A model generated the notes under the pieces. The model was given only the letters and a program-made list of their open reading frames with translations, had not been told where the DNA came from and did no database searches. From JAJFUI01 sp039698035 (lineage in GTDB: Bacteria; Planctomycetota; Planctomycetia; Pirellulales; Thermoguttaceae), in contig JBDKSW010000009.1 in NCBI GenBank assembly GCA_039698035.1, positions 248,001-312,000 of the forward strand: a stretch of 64,000 bases of DNA, given 5' to 3'. Shown in pieces: positions 17,093-25,491 of the stretch (positions are counted from its first letter, which is position 1; each line of letters opens with the position of its first letter). The translations under genes and the position numbers were made by a program.

Positions 17093-18544
17093 CTACCCCG
17101 CTTGGGACCGGACCAGGACGAAGTAGGCCACCAGGATGGCCGCCATCAGGTACATCAGCCACTTCACGTCGCGCCCCTGGCCCGAAAGAAGCTTCACCAG
17201 GGGGTAGGTGATGAATCCGATGGCCAACCCGTCGGCGATGGAGTAGGTCAACGGAATGCCGGCGATGACCAGGAAGGCCGGCAGGCTTTCGGCGTAGTTT
17301 CCCCAGTCGATCTTCACGACGTTCCGCATCATCATGGTTCCGACAACCACCAGGGCGGGCGCCGTGATGGGGCGATAGGTGCCGATCATTTCGACAATCG
17401 GGCTGAAAAACAGGGCCAACAGGAACAATGCGGCCGTGCAGAGGGCCGTCAAACCGGTGCGGCCCCCCTGCTCTACCCCGGCGGCGCTCTCGACAAAGCT
17501 GGTGACGGTGCTCGTGCCCAGGGCAGCGCCGGTCACAGTGCCGATGGCATCGGACATCAGGGCCTGCCGCGCCCTCGGCAGGCGATTGTCGCGGATCAGC
17601 CCGGCCTGCTCGGCAACGCCCATCAGGGTGCCGAGCGTATCGAAGAGCACCATGAACAGGAAGATCAGGATGAACGGCAACATGGGCAGCGAGAGCGCGC
17701 CGACGAGATCGAGTTGCCAGAAGGTCGGTTCGAGCGACGGGGGCATGGCAACGACGTGATGCGCCAACGCGAAGCTCTTGAGCAACATCGAGTCTCGGAC
17801 AGGCGGCCAGACGGATAGCCAATGGCCCATGTGAGGCACGGCCAGTTTCAGTCCGATCGACAGGGCCGTCGTGGCGACTACGCCGAGAATGATGGAGCCG
17901 CGGAAGCGTCGCGCGTGGAGCGCCGCTGTAACGAGCAGGCCAAAGAAGAACACGAGAACGTCTGGCGAGGCGAACTGGTGATTCAGGGCCCAGCCCGTGG
18001 CGCGGTTTTTGAGCAAGACGCCGGCGCTGTCCAGCCCGATCAGGACGACGAACATGCCGATGCCGACGGCGATTCCGGCCCGCATGCTGGGGCTGACTGC
18101 CTCGATCAGCTTTTCGCGGACGCCGAGCATCGAAATCACGAGGAACAGGACACCCGACCAAAAGACGACGCCCAGGCCGATCTGCCAGGCGGTCGTGTCG
18201 CCGATTTCGAGTTGTCCGGTTCGCTGCTGGGTTGCGATCATTGCGGCGGCTGCCGGCAGCATTGTGACGACGAAGAAGAAGTTCTCGCCCATGCCGGGGG
18301 CCTGCGCGATGGGGTATCGGCCATAGAGGCCCATGATGGCCGTGGCCAGGGCGGCGGCAACGCAGGTGGCCGTCATCACCGCGCCAAAGTCCATGTGCGT
18401 GTCGAGATGCGACATCTTGCCGGAGAGGACCATCGGCTGGACGACGATGATGTAGGCCATCGTCAGGAAGGTTGTCAGCCCGGCCAACAGCTCGGTCCGC
18501 ACGTTGGTCTTATTCTCGGAGAGCCGGAAGAAGCGATCGAACAT
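17093..18544 (-). CDS. AzgA-type purine permease (NCS2 family)
   Basis: A 483-residue membrane transporter. The N-terminal segment LLAGLTTFLTMAYIIVVQPM and the pattern APGMGENFFFV mark the AzgA/PbuG branch of nucleobase:cation symporter-2, which imports adenine, guanine or hypoxanthine. Additional conserved stretches are AGIAVGIGMFVVLIGLDSAG and ALGTSTVTSFVESAAGVEQGGRTG. About twelve to fourteen membrane helices are visible. The length matches the family. It is divergent from the site-2 protease gene, with 179 bases between them containing candidate promoters. Which purine it prefers cannot be read from the sequence. Confidence 0.88.
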   Translation of the reverse strand: MFDRFFRLSENKTNVRTELLAGLTTFLTMAYIIVVQPMVLSGKMSHLDTHMDFGAVMTATCVAAALATAIMGLYGRYPIAQAPGMGENFFFVVTMLPAAAAMIATQQRTGQLEIGDTTAWQIGLGVVFWSGVLFLVISMLGVREKLIEAVSPSMRAGIAVGIGMFVVLIGLDSAGVLLKNRATGWALNHQFASPDVLVFFFGLLVTAALHARRFRGSIILGVVATTALSIGLKLAVPHMGHWLSVWPPVRDSMLLKSFALAHHVVAMPPSLEPTFWQLDLVGALSLPMLPFILIFLFMVLFDTLGTLMGVAEQAGLIRDNRLPRARQALMSDAIGTVTGAALGTSTVTSFVESAAGVEQGGRTGLTALCTAALFLLALFFSPIVEMIGTYRPITAPALVVVGTMMMRNVVKIDWGNYAESLPAFLVIAGIPLTYSIADGLAIGFITYPLVKLLSGQGRDVKWLMYLMAAILVAYFVLVRSQAG

Positions 18545-18653
18545 GATTCAACGGTTTCTGCTTTGGATTGGTTGAGTGCGTGGCACGCCCTGACAGGCCG
18601 CACAGCGCGCCGGGTTGTGCATCGTTCGCTTGGCGATGTAGTTGGGATGCCAT

Positions 18654-18682
18654 AGTATCCAATTCCCCCCCGTCGGCTGCAA
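18654..18682 (-). promoter_or_regulatory. Candidate promoter of purine permease
   Basis: On the minus strand TTGCAG (18677-18682), a 17-base spacer and GATACT (18654-18659). The predicted start would leave a leader of about 100 bases before the permease. Confidence 0.3.
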
Positions 18683-18688
18683 TGCCGC

Positions 18689-18716
18689 TTGCCGCCCAAA
18701 GGCTGGAAGCTAAAAT
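18689..18716 (+). promoter_or_regulatory. Candidate promoter of site-2 protease, near-leaderless
   Basis: TTGCCG (18689-18694), a 16-base spacer and TAAAAT (18711-18716). The ATG at 18724 begins eight bases after the -10 box, so the message may have little or no leader. Confidence 0.35.
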
Positions 18717-18723
18717 GTAGGGA

Positions 18724-19704
18724 ATGGATAACGAGAACAATGACGAAGCAGGACGCGATTCGGAAGTCATTCGGGCCGAGGTGGTCGAGGTCGAGCCAGG
18801 GACGCCCTGGGCTTGGCGCGAGCCAGAACGGCGGCCCGTCCGACGGCGGCACGGTTGGCGGCTCCCACTGGGTCTGTTCCTCGCCACGTGCGTGAGCACG
18901 GTCTTGGTCGGGGCGCTCATTGGCGACCAGGTCAACAGCCCTCTGGCCGCTCTGGTGACGGGGCTTCGCTACGCGGTCCCCGTCATGACCATCCTGCTGT
19001 GCCACGAGATGGGCCACTTCATCCAGGCCCGGCGGTACGGCGTCTATGCCAGCTTGCCATATTTTCTGCCGGTGCCCGTTCCGCCGTTCGGCACATTTGG
19101 CGCGGTGATCTTCATGGAGCCGCGCATTGGAGGGCGCAGGGCCCTGTTCGACATCGGCATCACCGGGCCGCTGGCCGGATTGGTCCCCACGCTGATTTTC
19201 TGCGTCTGGGGCCTTCATCTGACCGAACCGCAGAAGTTCATTCCGATCCTCGACCACGGCAGTCAATTGGCGGTGAATTGTCCGCCGCTGTTCCGCTGGC
19301 TTTGCGCCTGGCGATTTGGCCCGCTGCCGCCGGGCTTCGAGCCGCTCAACGTTGGCACGCTGCATCCGATGGCGTTTGCCGGCTGGGTGGGCCTGTTCAT
19401 CACGTCGCTCAACCTGATTCCGATCGGGCAACTCGATGGCGGGCACGTCCTCTATGCGATCCTTCGCCGCCTGGCGTATCCGGTCGCCAGTGGGCTGCTG
19501 TTGCTGGCCCTTTTCTTGGTCGTGCTCGACTGGCAGCATATGAGCCACTGGATCGTGATGCTCGTGCTTCTGCTGATGATGGGGCCGATTCACCCGCCCA
19601 CGGCGAACGACGGCGAATCGCTGGGGCTCGGCCGCATCGTTCTCGGCTGGCTGACCCTCGCGTTCATTCTCATCGGCTTCACGCCGATTCCGCTGAGTCT
19701 GTAG
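18724..19704 (+). CDS. Site-2 protease family membrane metalloprotease (M50)
   Basis: A 326-residue intramembrane zinc protease. The zinc-binding helix carries HEMGHFIQARRYG (near residue 98) and the third ligand lies in NLIPIGQLDGGHVLYA. Six or more membrane helices are visible, with the segment LPVPVPPFGTFGAVIFM typical of the EGY1/YwhC-like group. Such proteases cut membrane proteins such as anti-sigma factors or small signal remnants within the bilayer. The first ~45 residues are acidic then basic and cytoplasmic. There is no PDZ domain and no cognate anti-sigma gene beside it. The gene is convergent with the sugar transporter 20 bases away. Confidence 0.88.
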   Translation: MDNENNDEAGRDSEVIRAEVVEVEPGTPWAWREPERRPVRRRHGWRLPLGLFLATCVSTVLVGALIGDQVNSPLAALVTGLRYAVPVMTILLCHEMGHFIQARRYGVYASLPYFLPVPVPPFGTFGAVIFMEPRIGGRRALFDIGITGPLAGLVPTLIFCVWGLHLTEPQKFIPILDHGSQLAVNCPPLFRWLCAWRFGPLPPGFEPLNVGTLHPMAFAGWVGLFITSLNLIPIGQLDGGHVLYAILRRLAYPVASGLLLLALFLVVLDWQHMSHWIVMLVLLLMMGPIHPPTANDGESLGLGRIVLGWLTLAFILIGFTPIPLSL

Positions 19705-19723
19705 GCGGCGGAAGCGATCGAGA

Positions 19724-21538
19724 TCAATGTCCCGTGGATGGCTTCTCGCCGTTCAAGGAGCGGGCGTGGCTCAACAGGGGCCAGGCAAAGCCATAGCAGG
19801 CTACGAGCGCGAAGCACGCCATTGGCACGAGGAAGCCGCGGGACATGTCATATTGGTCGGCGACCGCGCCCATGAATTTCGGCAGGATTGCTCCGCCCAT
19901 GATGGCCATGACGATGAACGCCGATGCTTTTTTCGCCCGAGCGCCAAGGCCGAAGATGCCGAGAGCGAAAATGGTGGGAAACATGATGGACATGAAGAAG
20001 TAGCTCAGGAAGACGCAAACGGCGGAGAACCAGCCAAGTTTTGCGACAACCATGAGGCAGGCAATGACGCTGAAAACGCCGTAGATGCCGAGGATCTTAT
20101 GGGCGGCGTGTTTCTTCAGCAAACCGGCGCCCGTGTACCGGCCCAGCAGAAACAGCACGAATCCCCCGGCGGTCAAGAGCGACGCATAGCTGTTGCTGAT
20201 GCAGTAATAGGTCTGGTCGAAAGGCAGCGATTGGGGATAGGCGTCTTGCAGCAACTTGCGATTCAGAACCGCCAGGTTGACGCGAGGGGCGTTCTTGGAA
20301 AGGGTGCTCGGCTGGCTGCGCTCGGCGAGCGGCTTCTTCGCCTCTGCCTGCGTCTCGACCATCCGCTGGTTCAACAACTTTTGCGTATCGTCCGATAGGT
20401 GGATGCCTGCGAAGAGCCGTGCATCGCCGATGACTTGGACCTTCTCGCCCTTTTTCGGCCCGTCCAATATTTCCTTGTTCGGATTTTGCCTGACGATCTT
20501 GTTCAGGTCTTGCACCAAGGCGATGCGCAACGGCGTGGAATCCTCGCCCGCCTTGTAAGTGGCAAGGGCCTTCCGGGAATCGTCAGACAATTGATCGGCG
20601 ATGAATGCCGAGACGGGGTCGGACTTCTGTCTGAGCTTTTCCGCGAACGATGGCAGCTCAAGGAGATGGTTCTTCGAGAAGGTCGTGTTCAGTTCGATGG
20701 CGCTCTCCGGCGCAACCGACAACCATGATGCCGAGATGGGAGGCGCCTCGGCCGTCATGTAGTTGATGAAAAAGCTGAAGATGCCGGCTTGAGCGGCAAC
20801 ATAGAAGAATTGCGCCGCGATCCCAGCGACAAAGTGCGGGTGCGTCCAGATCGACCGGGAAACGCCGGGGGTAGCGTCGTCCAGGTGATAGTCGTCTTCG
20901 GCTCGGATGTCTGGCACGTCCGCGAAATAGAAGATGATGGCCAGCACGGTGACCACGCCGGCAATGATGGCGTAGGGGATCCAAAGCGTCTGGCTGCCGG
21001 TGCTTTGGCCCGCGGCATCCTTGGAATAGAAGAACACCATTCCGATGAACGGTCCGAAGGCCCAACCGACGCTGTTGCACGATTGGGCGAGGTTGATGCG
21101 GGTGGCCGCATAGCAAGGCGCGCCGAGGACGGTGGTGTAGGGATTGGCGATCGTCTCAAGAAACGTAAGGCCGGAGGCGATGAGACAGACGCCCACGAGA
21201 AACGCCCAGAATTGGGCGATATGCGTGGCCGGGATGAACCAGAGACCGCCGGCGGCGACCATGAGAAGGCCGACGATGATGCCGCCCTTATAGCCGATGC
21301 GGCTGGCGAGCCAACCGGCGGGGATCGACATCAGGAAGTAGCCCAGGTAGTGGGCCCACTGAACATTGGCCGATTGGGCCAAGGTCAAGTTCAGTTCCTC
21401 CTGAAAGTGCTTGTCCATCGTGTCGATCATGCCATTGCAGGTTCCCCAGAGCAGGAACAGCGAGCTGACCAAGATGAACGTGAACATCACGTTCTTTCCG
21501 TCATCGGTCACAAAAAGACGCGTGCTGTTTGTCTTCAT
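19724..21538 (-). CDS. FucP-like sugar:proton symporter with large insertion
   Basis: A 604-residue major facilitator of the fucose-galactose-glucose family. N-terminal family marks are clear: FLLWGTCNGMIDTMDKHFQ, LAQSANVQWAHYLGYF and IPAGWLASRIGYKGGI. Twelve helices are expected, but between helix 7 (FSFFINYMTAE, ending near residue 263) and helix 8 (near 447) about 175 hydrophilic residues are inserted, where FucP has only a short loop. By topology this insert should face the periplasm. FucP itself has about 440 residues. A promoter lies 30 bases upstream. The next gene upstream on the same strand is a sialate O-acetylesterase, so the substrate may be a released sugar. The function of the insert is unknown. 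Confidence 0.85.
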   Translation of the reverse strand: MKTNSTRLFVTDDGKNVMFTFILVSSLFLLWGTCNGMIDTMDKHFQEELNLTLAQSANVQWAHYLGYFLMSIPAGWLASRIGYKGGIIVGLLMVAAGGLWFIPATHIAQFWAFLVGVCLIASGLTFLETIANPYTTVLGAPCYAATRINLAQSCNSVGWAFGPFIGMVFFYSKDAAGQSTGSQTLWIPYAIIAGVVTVLAIIFYFADVPDIRAEDDYHLDDATPGVSRSIWTHPHFVAGIAAQFFYVAAQAGIFSFFINYMTAEAPPISASWLSVAPESAIELNTTFSKNHLLELPSFAEKLRQKSDPVSAFIADQLSDDSRKALATYKAGEDSTPLRIALVQDLNKIVRQNPNKEILDGPKKGEKVQVIGDARLFAGIHLSDDTQKLLNQRMVETQAEAKKPLAERSQPSTLSKNAPRVNLAVLNRKLLQDAYPQSLPFDQTYYCISNSYASLLTAGGFVLFLLGRYTGAGLLKKHAAHKILGIYGVFSVIACLMVVAKLGWFSAVCVFLSYFFMSIMFPTIFALGIFGLGARAKKASAFIVMAIMGGAILPKFMGAVADQYDMSRGFLVPMACFALVACYGFAWPLLSHARSLNGEKPSTGH

Positions 21539-21568
21539 GGCAGCTTCCTACCGCATCGCGCGGATGCG

Positions 21569-21596
21569 ATTATGGGGCCTTCATCATGTCCTGCAA
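21569..21596 (-). promoter_or_regulatory. Candidate promoter of sugar symporter
   Basis: On the minus strand TTGCAG (21591-21596), a 16-base spacer and CATAAT (21569-21574). Transcription would start about 24 bases before the symporter ATG, which has an AGGAAG ribosome site. Confidence 0.45.
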
Positions 21597-21621
21597 CCGT
21601 CTGATCGTCGTCGCGCGGCTA

Positions 21622-23073
21622 TCATTGCGTAACGCCCTTCCAGGCGTCGGTGCGGAAAGGCGAGGCTGGCAACCCTTCCTTGTTGGCAAAGTTTGGCTGG
21701 GCGTCGTCGTGCCAGGCATAACGGACGGCCACCGGCTTTGTCACCTGGTCGGCATGAACCACCAGCGTGTGGTCGTCGATGGTTGCGGTGGCCGGAACGA
21801 ACTTCTGATCGGCCCCGGCGATGGTGAACTCGGTCAGCGGTTTGCCGTCGGCCGCAATCAGCCCACCGCCGACGTGGTCGAAGTTGAGCCGAATCTTTTC
21901 CCCTTCGACGACCATCGACTTGTAGATTGGGCCCGAATAGACCTGTTTGCGACCGTAGACCGTGGCCTCGGCCCAGAGGGCCAGTCGGCGTCCGACATCC
22001 TGCTTGTTGGTCGGATGGATGTTGCGCAGGTCGCCGATGTCCATCGTGACGGCCAAGCCCGTGTTCGGCGTGGTCTGGGCGATCATCGACTGGGCCTCCC
22101 ACATTTCGGCGCAGAACACCGGGTTCGAGCCGCCGTAGCGGAACGGGGCGATTTGGACGATGCCGAACGGAAAATTGCCCTGCCCCCAGGCGGATCGCCA
22201 GTTGGCGATCATCGCCGGCAGCAGCGTGCGGTACTGATACGAGCGGCTGATGTTCGACTCGCCCTGATACCAGATTGCGCCGCGAATGGCGTAGGGAACC
22301 AACGGGGCGATCATGGCGTTGTAGAGGCAGGCCGCTTCGCCCTGGGCCAGCGGTTTCAACGCCGGGTCGGCCGCCAGCGTCGGCGCGCTGGTCCAGAACT
22401 CGGCCGGCGTGCCGCCCCAGTACGTGCCGATCAAGCCAACGGGCACGTCCAGATTCTTGTGCAACTGCCGACCGAAAAAGTAGGCGACCGCCGAGAAGTT
22501 CGCGGCCGTTTCCGGGCGGCACGTCGTCCACGTGGCCGTCAGGTCGGCGACCGGCTGCGGGGCCTTCTGCTTCACGACATCGAACAGCCGGATGTCGGCG
22601 TAATTCGCCGCGGCGATCTCTTCCTTGGCTCGATTGACCTGATTCAGGCCGAGTTCCATGTTCGACTGGCCGGAGCACACCCAGACGTCGCCGACTACGA
22701 CATTCTTGAAGGTCAGCAGGTTGCCGCCAGAGCCTTGGACGGTCATGGTCAGCGGTATTGTGATGAAGGTGGTCTGTGTCTTGCCCTCGGCGATCTTGTC
22801 TTGCACCTCGAGTCGCTGCAAATCCAGCTTGCCCAGAGTGAGCCTCCAGCGGCCATCGTCGCCGGCCTTGGTCGTGACGGTCTGCCCGGCCACGCTGACG
22901 GTGACTTTCTCGCCCCTTGCGGCCCAGCCCCAGACAGGCACGGGCTGATCGCGTTGCAGCAGCATGTTGTCGGTGAAGATGGCCGGCATGCGGATCGCCG
23001 CGGCTGCGGACGACGCGAAGAGAGCAACCAAGGAACAGCACGCCAAAACGCACATCGCGGGACGCAAACGCAT
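21622..23073 (-). CDS. Sialate O-acetylesterase-like protein
   Basis: A 483-residue secreted SGNH-type esterase. GGAGGG lies before the ATG at 23073, and the signal peptide runs MCVLACCSLVALFASSAAA. An early beta domain (FTDNMLLQRDQPVPVWGWA) is characteristic of this family. The catalytic serine is in VCSGQSNMEL; a second block is GAIWYQGESN, and the Asp/His region lies in DIGDLRNIHPTNKQDVG. The family removes acetyl groups from sialic acids or from acetylated plant and algal polysaccharides. With the downstream sugar symporter and the upstream TlpA-type protein it forms a minus-strand run that fits extracellular glycan scavenging. The substrate is inferred from the family only. Confidence 0.88.
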   Translation of the reverse strand: MRLRPAMCVLACCSLVALFASSAAAAIRMPAIFTDNMLLQRDQPVPVWGWAARGEKVTVSVAGQTVTTKAGDDGRWRLTLGKLDLQRLEVQDKIAEGKTQTTFITIPLTMTVQGSGGNLLTFKNVVVGDVWVCSGQSNMELGLNQVNRAKEEIAAANYADIRLFDVVKQKAPQPVADLTATWTTCRPETAANFSAVAYFFGRQLHKNLDVPVGLIGTYWGGTPAEFWTSAPTLAADPALKPLAQGEAACLYNAMIAPLVPYAIRGAIWYQGESNISRSYQYRTLLPAMIANWRSAWGQGNFPFGIVQIAPFRYGGSNPVFCAEMWEAQSMIAQTTPNTGLAVTMDIGDLRNIHPTNKQDVGRRLALWAEATVYGRKQVYSGPIYKSMVVEGEKIRLNFDHVGGGLIAADGKPLTEFTIAGADQKFVPATATIDDHTLVVHADQVTKPVAVRYAWHDDAQPNFANKEGLPASPFRTDAWKGVTQ

Positions 23074-23128
23074 GATACCCTCCAGGGCTAAGCGGTCGAA
23101 AAATGAAAGGAACAGTTCCAGGCGGCGA

Positions 23129-24379
23129 CTATTTCTTGGCAGGCTGCCGCGGTTCAAGGCTGGCTGCTCCCTTGGACGCTTCCTTTTCTGTCGCCGGCAT
23201 GGGGCCCAAAAGCTTTGCGAGCCACCGTTTGAGCTCGAAGCCGTCGATGTCCGAAGCGAGTACCTTGCCGTCCTTGCCGACGAGAATCATCGTTGGCAAG
23301 TGCTGGATGCCGTAGTACGAGATGGCTGGGCTCGGATGTTCACCATTGAACACGATGGGCCACGGAACCTTCTTGTCTTTCACAAAGCGATCGAGGTCGG
23401 CCAAACGCCGGTCGCCGCTGATGCCAATGATGTCGAATCCTTTGGCGTGATAGAAGTCGTAGTATCTTTGCAGCTCGGGCATCTCGGCGACGCACGCGCC
23501 GCACCAGGTCGCCCAGAAATCAACGAGCACCACTCGACCCTTGTATTTTGACCAGTCGAAAGGTTTTCCGTCGAGCAGCTTGCCGTCGATTTCCATCGGG
23601 TTGCCGACCAAGCCCAGGCGACGGGCGATGCCCTGCATGTGCTTGGTGAACTCGGCCAGCCGCGCGTCCTTGTTGGCCGCGAAGGCCTTGGCCACGGCCT
23701 CGTAGGTGGCGATTGCCAGGGCGTTGTCTCCGATCAGTTCGGCTGCCTGCCCACTCAAATCGGCCAACCGCGCGTCGTCCAGTTCGGGCGTTGCCTCTTG
23801 CAGGTACTTCACCACGTTCTGGACCGCGGTCTTGACCTGCTCGCGCGATTTATCCGACGGCGACTTCATGCGGGCTTCGGTCTCAAACTGTTCGGCTGCC
23901 ATCCCCAATTCGCGGGCGACGCTGAAACGACTCGCCATTCGGGCCAACCGAGGCCGTCCGGTCTTCTTCAGTTCGTCGATGAACGCGGCGAGCTGCTTCG
24001 AGTCGTCCAGCATGCTCATCTTGGCCTGGACGCCCAACTCCAGGTCGGCGTCATCCGCCTTGCCGGCCAGAATCTTTTCGGCCGCCTGCAAAATGGCCTT
24101 GCGCTTCTTTTCCAGCGCCGTAAAGTCTCGTACGGGCAGCGGCGCAATGCGACGGATGTACGCGGCCATCTCCTTGGGCGTCCCCTCGGGCACGACGTAG
24201 GGATCGGCCTTTTCGGCCGCCGGCTCGGCGACCTTGCTCTTTTCGCCAGGCTGCTTGGTTGCCGGCGGATTCGCCGCGGGTTGGCCACGAGACGGAGTCT
24301 GCTGCGCCACGGCAATCATGGCCCAGAGAGCCGCCGACAGCACGACAAAGCCGCAGACGGTTGGTCCGATTCTTCGCAT
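23129..24379 (-). CDS. Exported TlpA-type thioredoxin protein
   Basis: A 416-residue protein with a signal peptide (VCGFVVLSAALWAMIAVA), a helical middle region of about 220 residues and a C-terminal TlpA/ResA-type thioredoxin domain. The redox motif is WCGAC in DFWATWCGACVAEMPEL and the cis-proline motif is HLPTMILV. It probably acts outside the cytoplasmic membrane in disulfide reduction. The ATG at 24379 follows an AAGGA site at good spacing; a GTG one codon earlier is possible. The sialate O-acetylesterase gene follows on the same strand, 55 bases after the stop. The helical middle region is common in planctomycete redoxin proteins, but its role is unknown. Confidence 0.85.
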   Translation of the reverse strand: MRRIGPTVCGFVVLSAALWAMIAVAQQTPSRGQPAANPPATKQPGEKSKVAEPAAEKADPYVVPEGTPKEMAAYIRRIAPLPVRDFTALEKKRKAILQAAEKILAGKADDADLELGVQAKMSMLDDSKQLAAFIDELKKTGRPRLARMASRFSVARELGMAAEQFETEARMKSPSDKSREQVKTAVQNVVKYLQEATPELDDARLADLSGQAAELIGDNALAIATYEAVAKAFAANKDARLAEFTKHMQGIARRLGLVGNPMEIDGKLLDGKPFDWSKYKGRVVLVDFWATWCGACVAEMPELQRYYDFYHAKGFDIIGISGDRRLADLDRFVKDKKVPWPIVFNGEHPSPAISYYGIQHLPTMILVGKDGKVLASDIDGFELKRWLAKLLGPMPATEKEASKGAASLEPRQPAKK

Positions 24380-24526
24380 CACAAAAATCCTTGGGTGACC
24401 ACGGTCAATGGAAATTGTCTATTGTGTCCTGCATCGCCTCGGAACCTTCCCACGGCCAATCGGCCAACCAGCTCGGCTGGCGCCGGCCGTGCTCGCGGTG
24501 GAGAAGGCTTCGAGACAATATCGGCG

Positions 24527-25456
24527 TCAATGGTTGGTTTTTGGGCGGGGTTTTTGGGAACTGATGGACGTCAGGCTCACATCGCGCTCCGGTCCCTCCA
24601 CGACGCCGTTCTCGGACGGCGGAGCGCCGTTCCACTGCTGGATGATTCGCCAGGCTTCCTCGGCCGTCTCGGCATAATGCACCAGGTCGAGGTCCTCGTC
24701 GTCGATCGTGCCCTGGTCGGCAAGAAACTGGAAGTCCACGACGTGCTTCCAATACTCGCGACCGAACAGAATGATGGGAATGGCTTGCATCCGGCCGTTC
24801 TGACGCAGCGCGAGGGCGTCAAAAATCTCGTCCAGGGTGCCCAAGCCGCCGGGAAAAGCCACCAGCGCCTTCGCCCTCAAGACGAAATGCAACTTTCGGA
24901 TCGCGAAGTAGTGAAACTGGAAGCAAAGGTTTGGCGTGATATAAGGGTTCGGTTGCTGTTCATGCGGCAGGCGGATGTTCAGGCCGACCGACTTGGCGCC
25001 GGCATCGTACGCGCCGCGGTTGGCTGCCTCCATAATGCCCGGGCCGCCGCCCGTCACGATCACATAGTCGCACGGTGAAGGGCCTTGGCAACTCTTCGAC
25101 ACCACATTGGCAAACTCGCGAGCCGCATCATAAAAGTGGCTCCATCGGTGCAACTGCCTCGACCGGCTGACGGCACGGCGCAGCCTAGGGTCGTTCGGCG
25201 CGGCGGCCAAAAGCCTTTCGGCTTCCGCAAGGTCCCGTTGTGCGGCGGCGGGCTCGATGATCCGCGTGCTGCCAAAGACGACAATCGTTGAACGAACGCC
25301 GTTCTGTTGGAAGTACAATTCGGGCTTTAGCAGCTCGAGTTCGATCCGGGCCGCGCGCATCTCGGGCTGGGCCAGGAAATCGACGTCCTTGTAGGCAACG
25401 CGATAGCTGGGCGCTTGCACAAGCTTTTGCAGATTGGCAGTGGAATCCTCAGCCAT
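24527..25456 (-). CDS. LOG family protein (Rossmann fold)
   Basis: A 309-residue protein of the LOG/TIGR00730 family. The hallmark motif PGGLGTLDE is present, preceded by VTGGGPGIMEAANRGAYDAG and followed by a cluster that binds the nucleotide phosphate. Characterised members remove ribose 5-phosphate from nucleoside monophosphates, including cytokinin precursors; many bacterial ones have unknown substrates and were once called lysine decarboxylases. The first ~95 residues form a longer leader than in the short LOG type (about 190 residues), as in the larger bacterial subgroup. It lies 35 bases downstream of the prepilin peptidase homologue on the same strand, with no functional link evident. 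Confidence 0.85.
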   Translation of the reverse strand: MAEDSTANLQKLVQAPSYRVAYKDVDFLAQPEMRAARIELELLKPELYFQQNGVRSTIVVFGSTRIIEPAAAQRDLAEAERLLAAAPNDPRLRRAVSRSRQLHRWSHFYDAAREFANVVSKSCQGPSPCDYVIVTGGGPGIMEAANRGAYDAGAKSVGLNIRLPHEQQPNPYITPNLCFQFHYFAIRKLHFVLRAKALVAFPGGLGTLDEIFDALALRQNGRMQAIPIILFGREYWKHVVDFQFLADQGTIDDEDLDLVHYAETAEEAWRIIQQWNGAPPSENGVVEGPERDVSLTSISSQKPRPKTNH

Positions 25457-25491
25457 GATGGCGGGCTCTGCTCAGGTGGGTTGCTGTCAAC

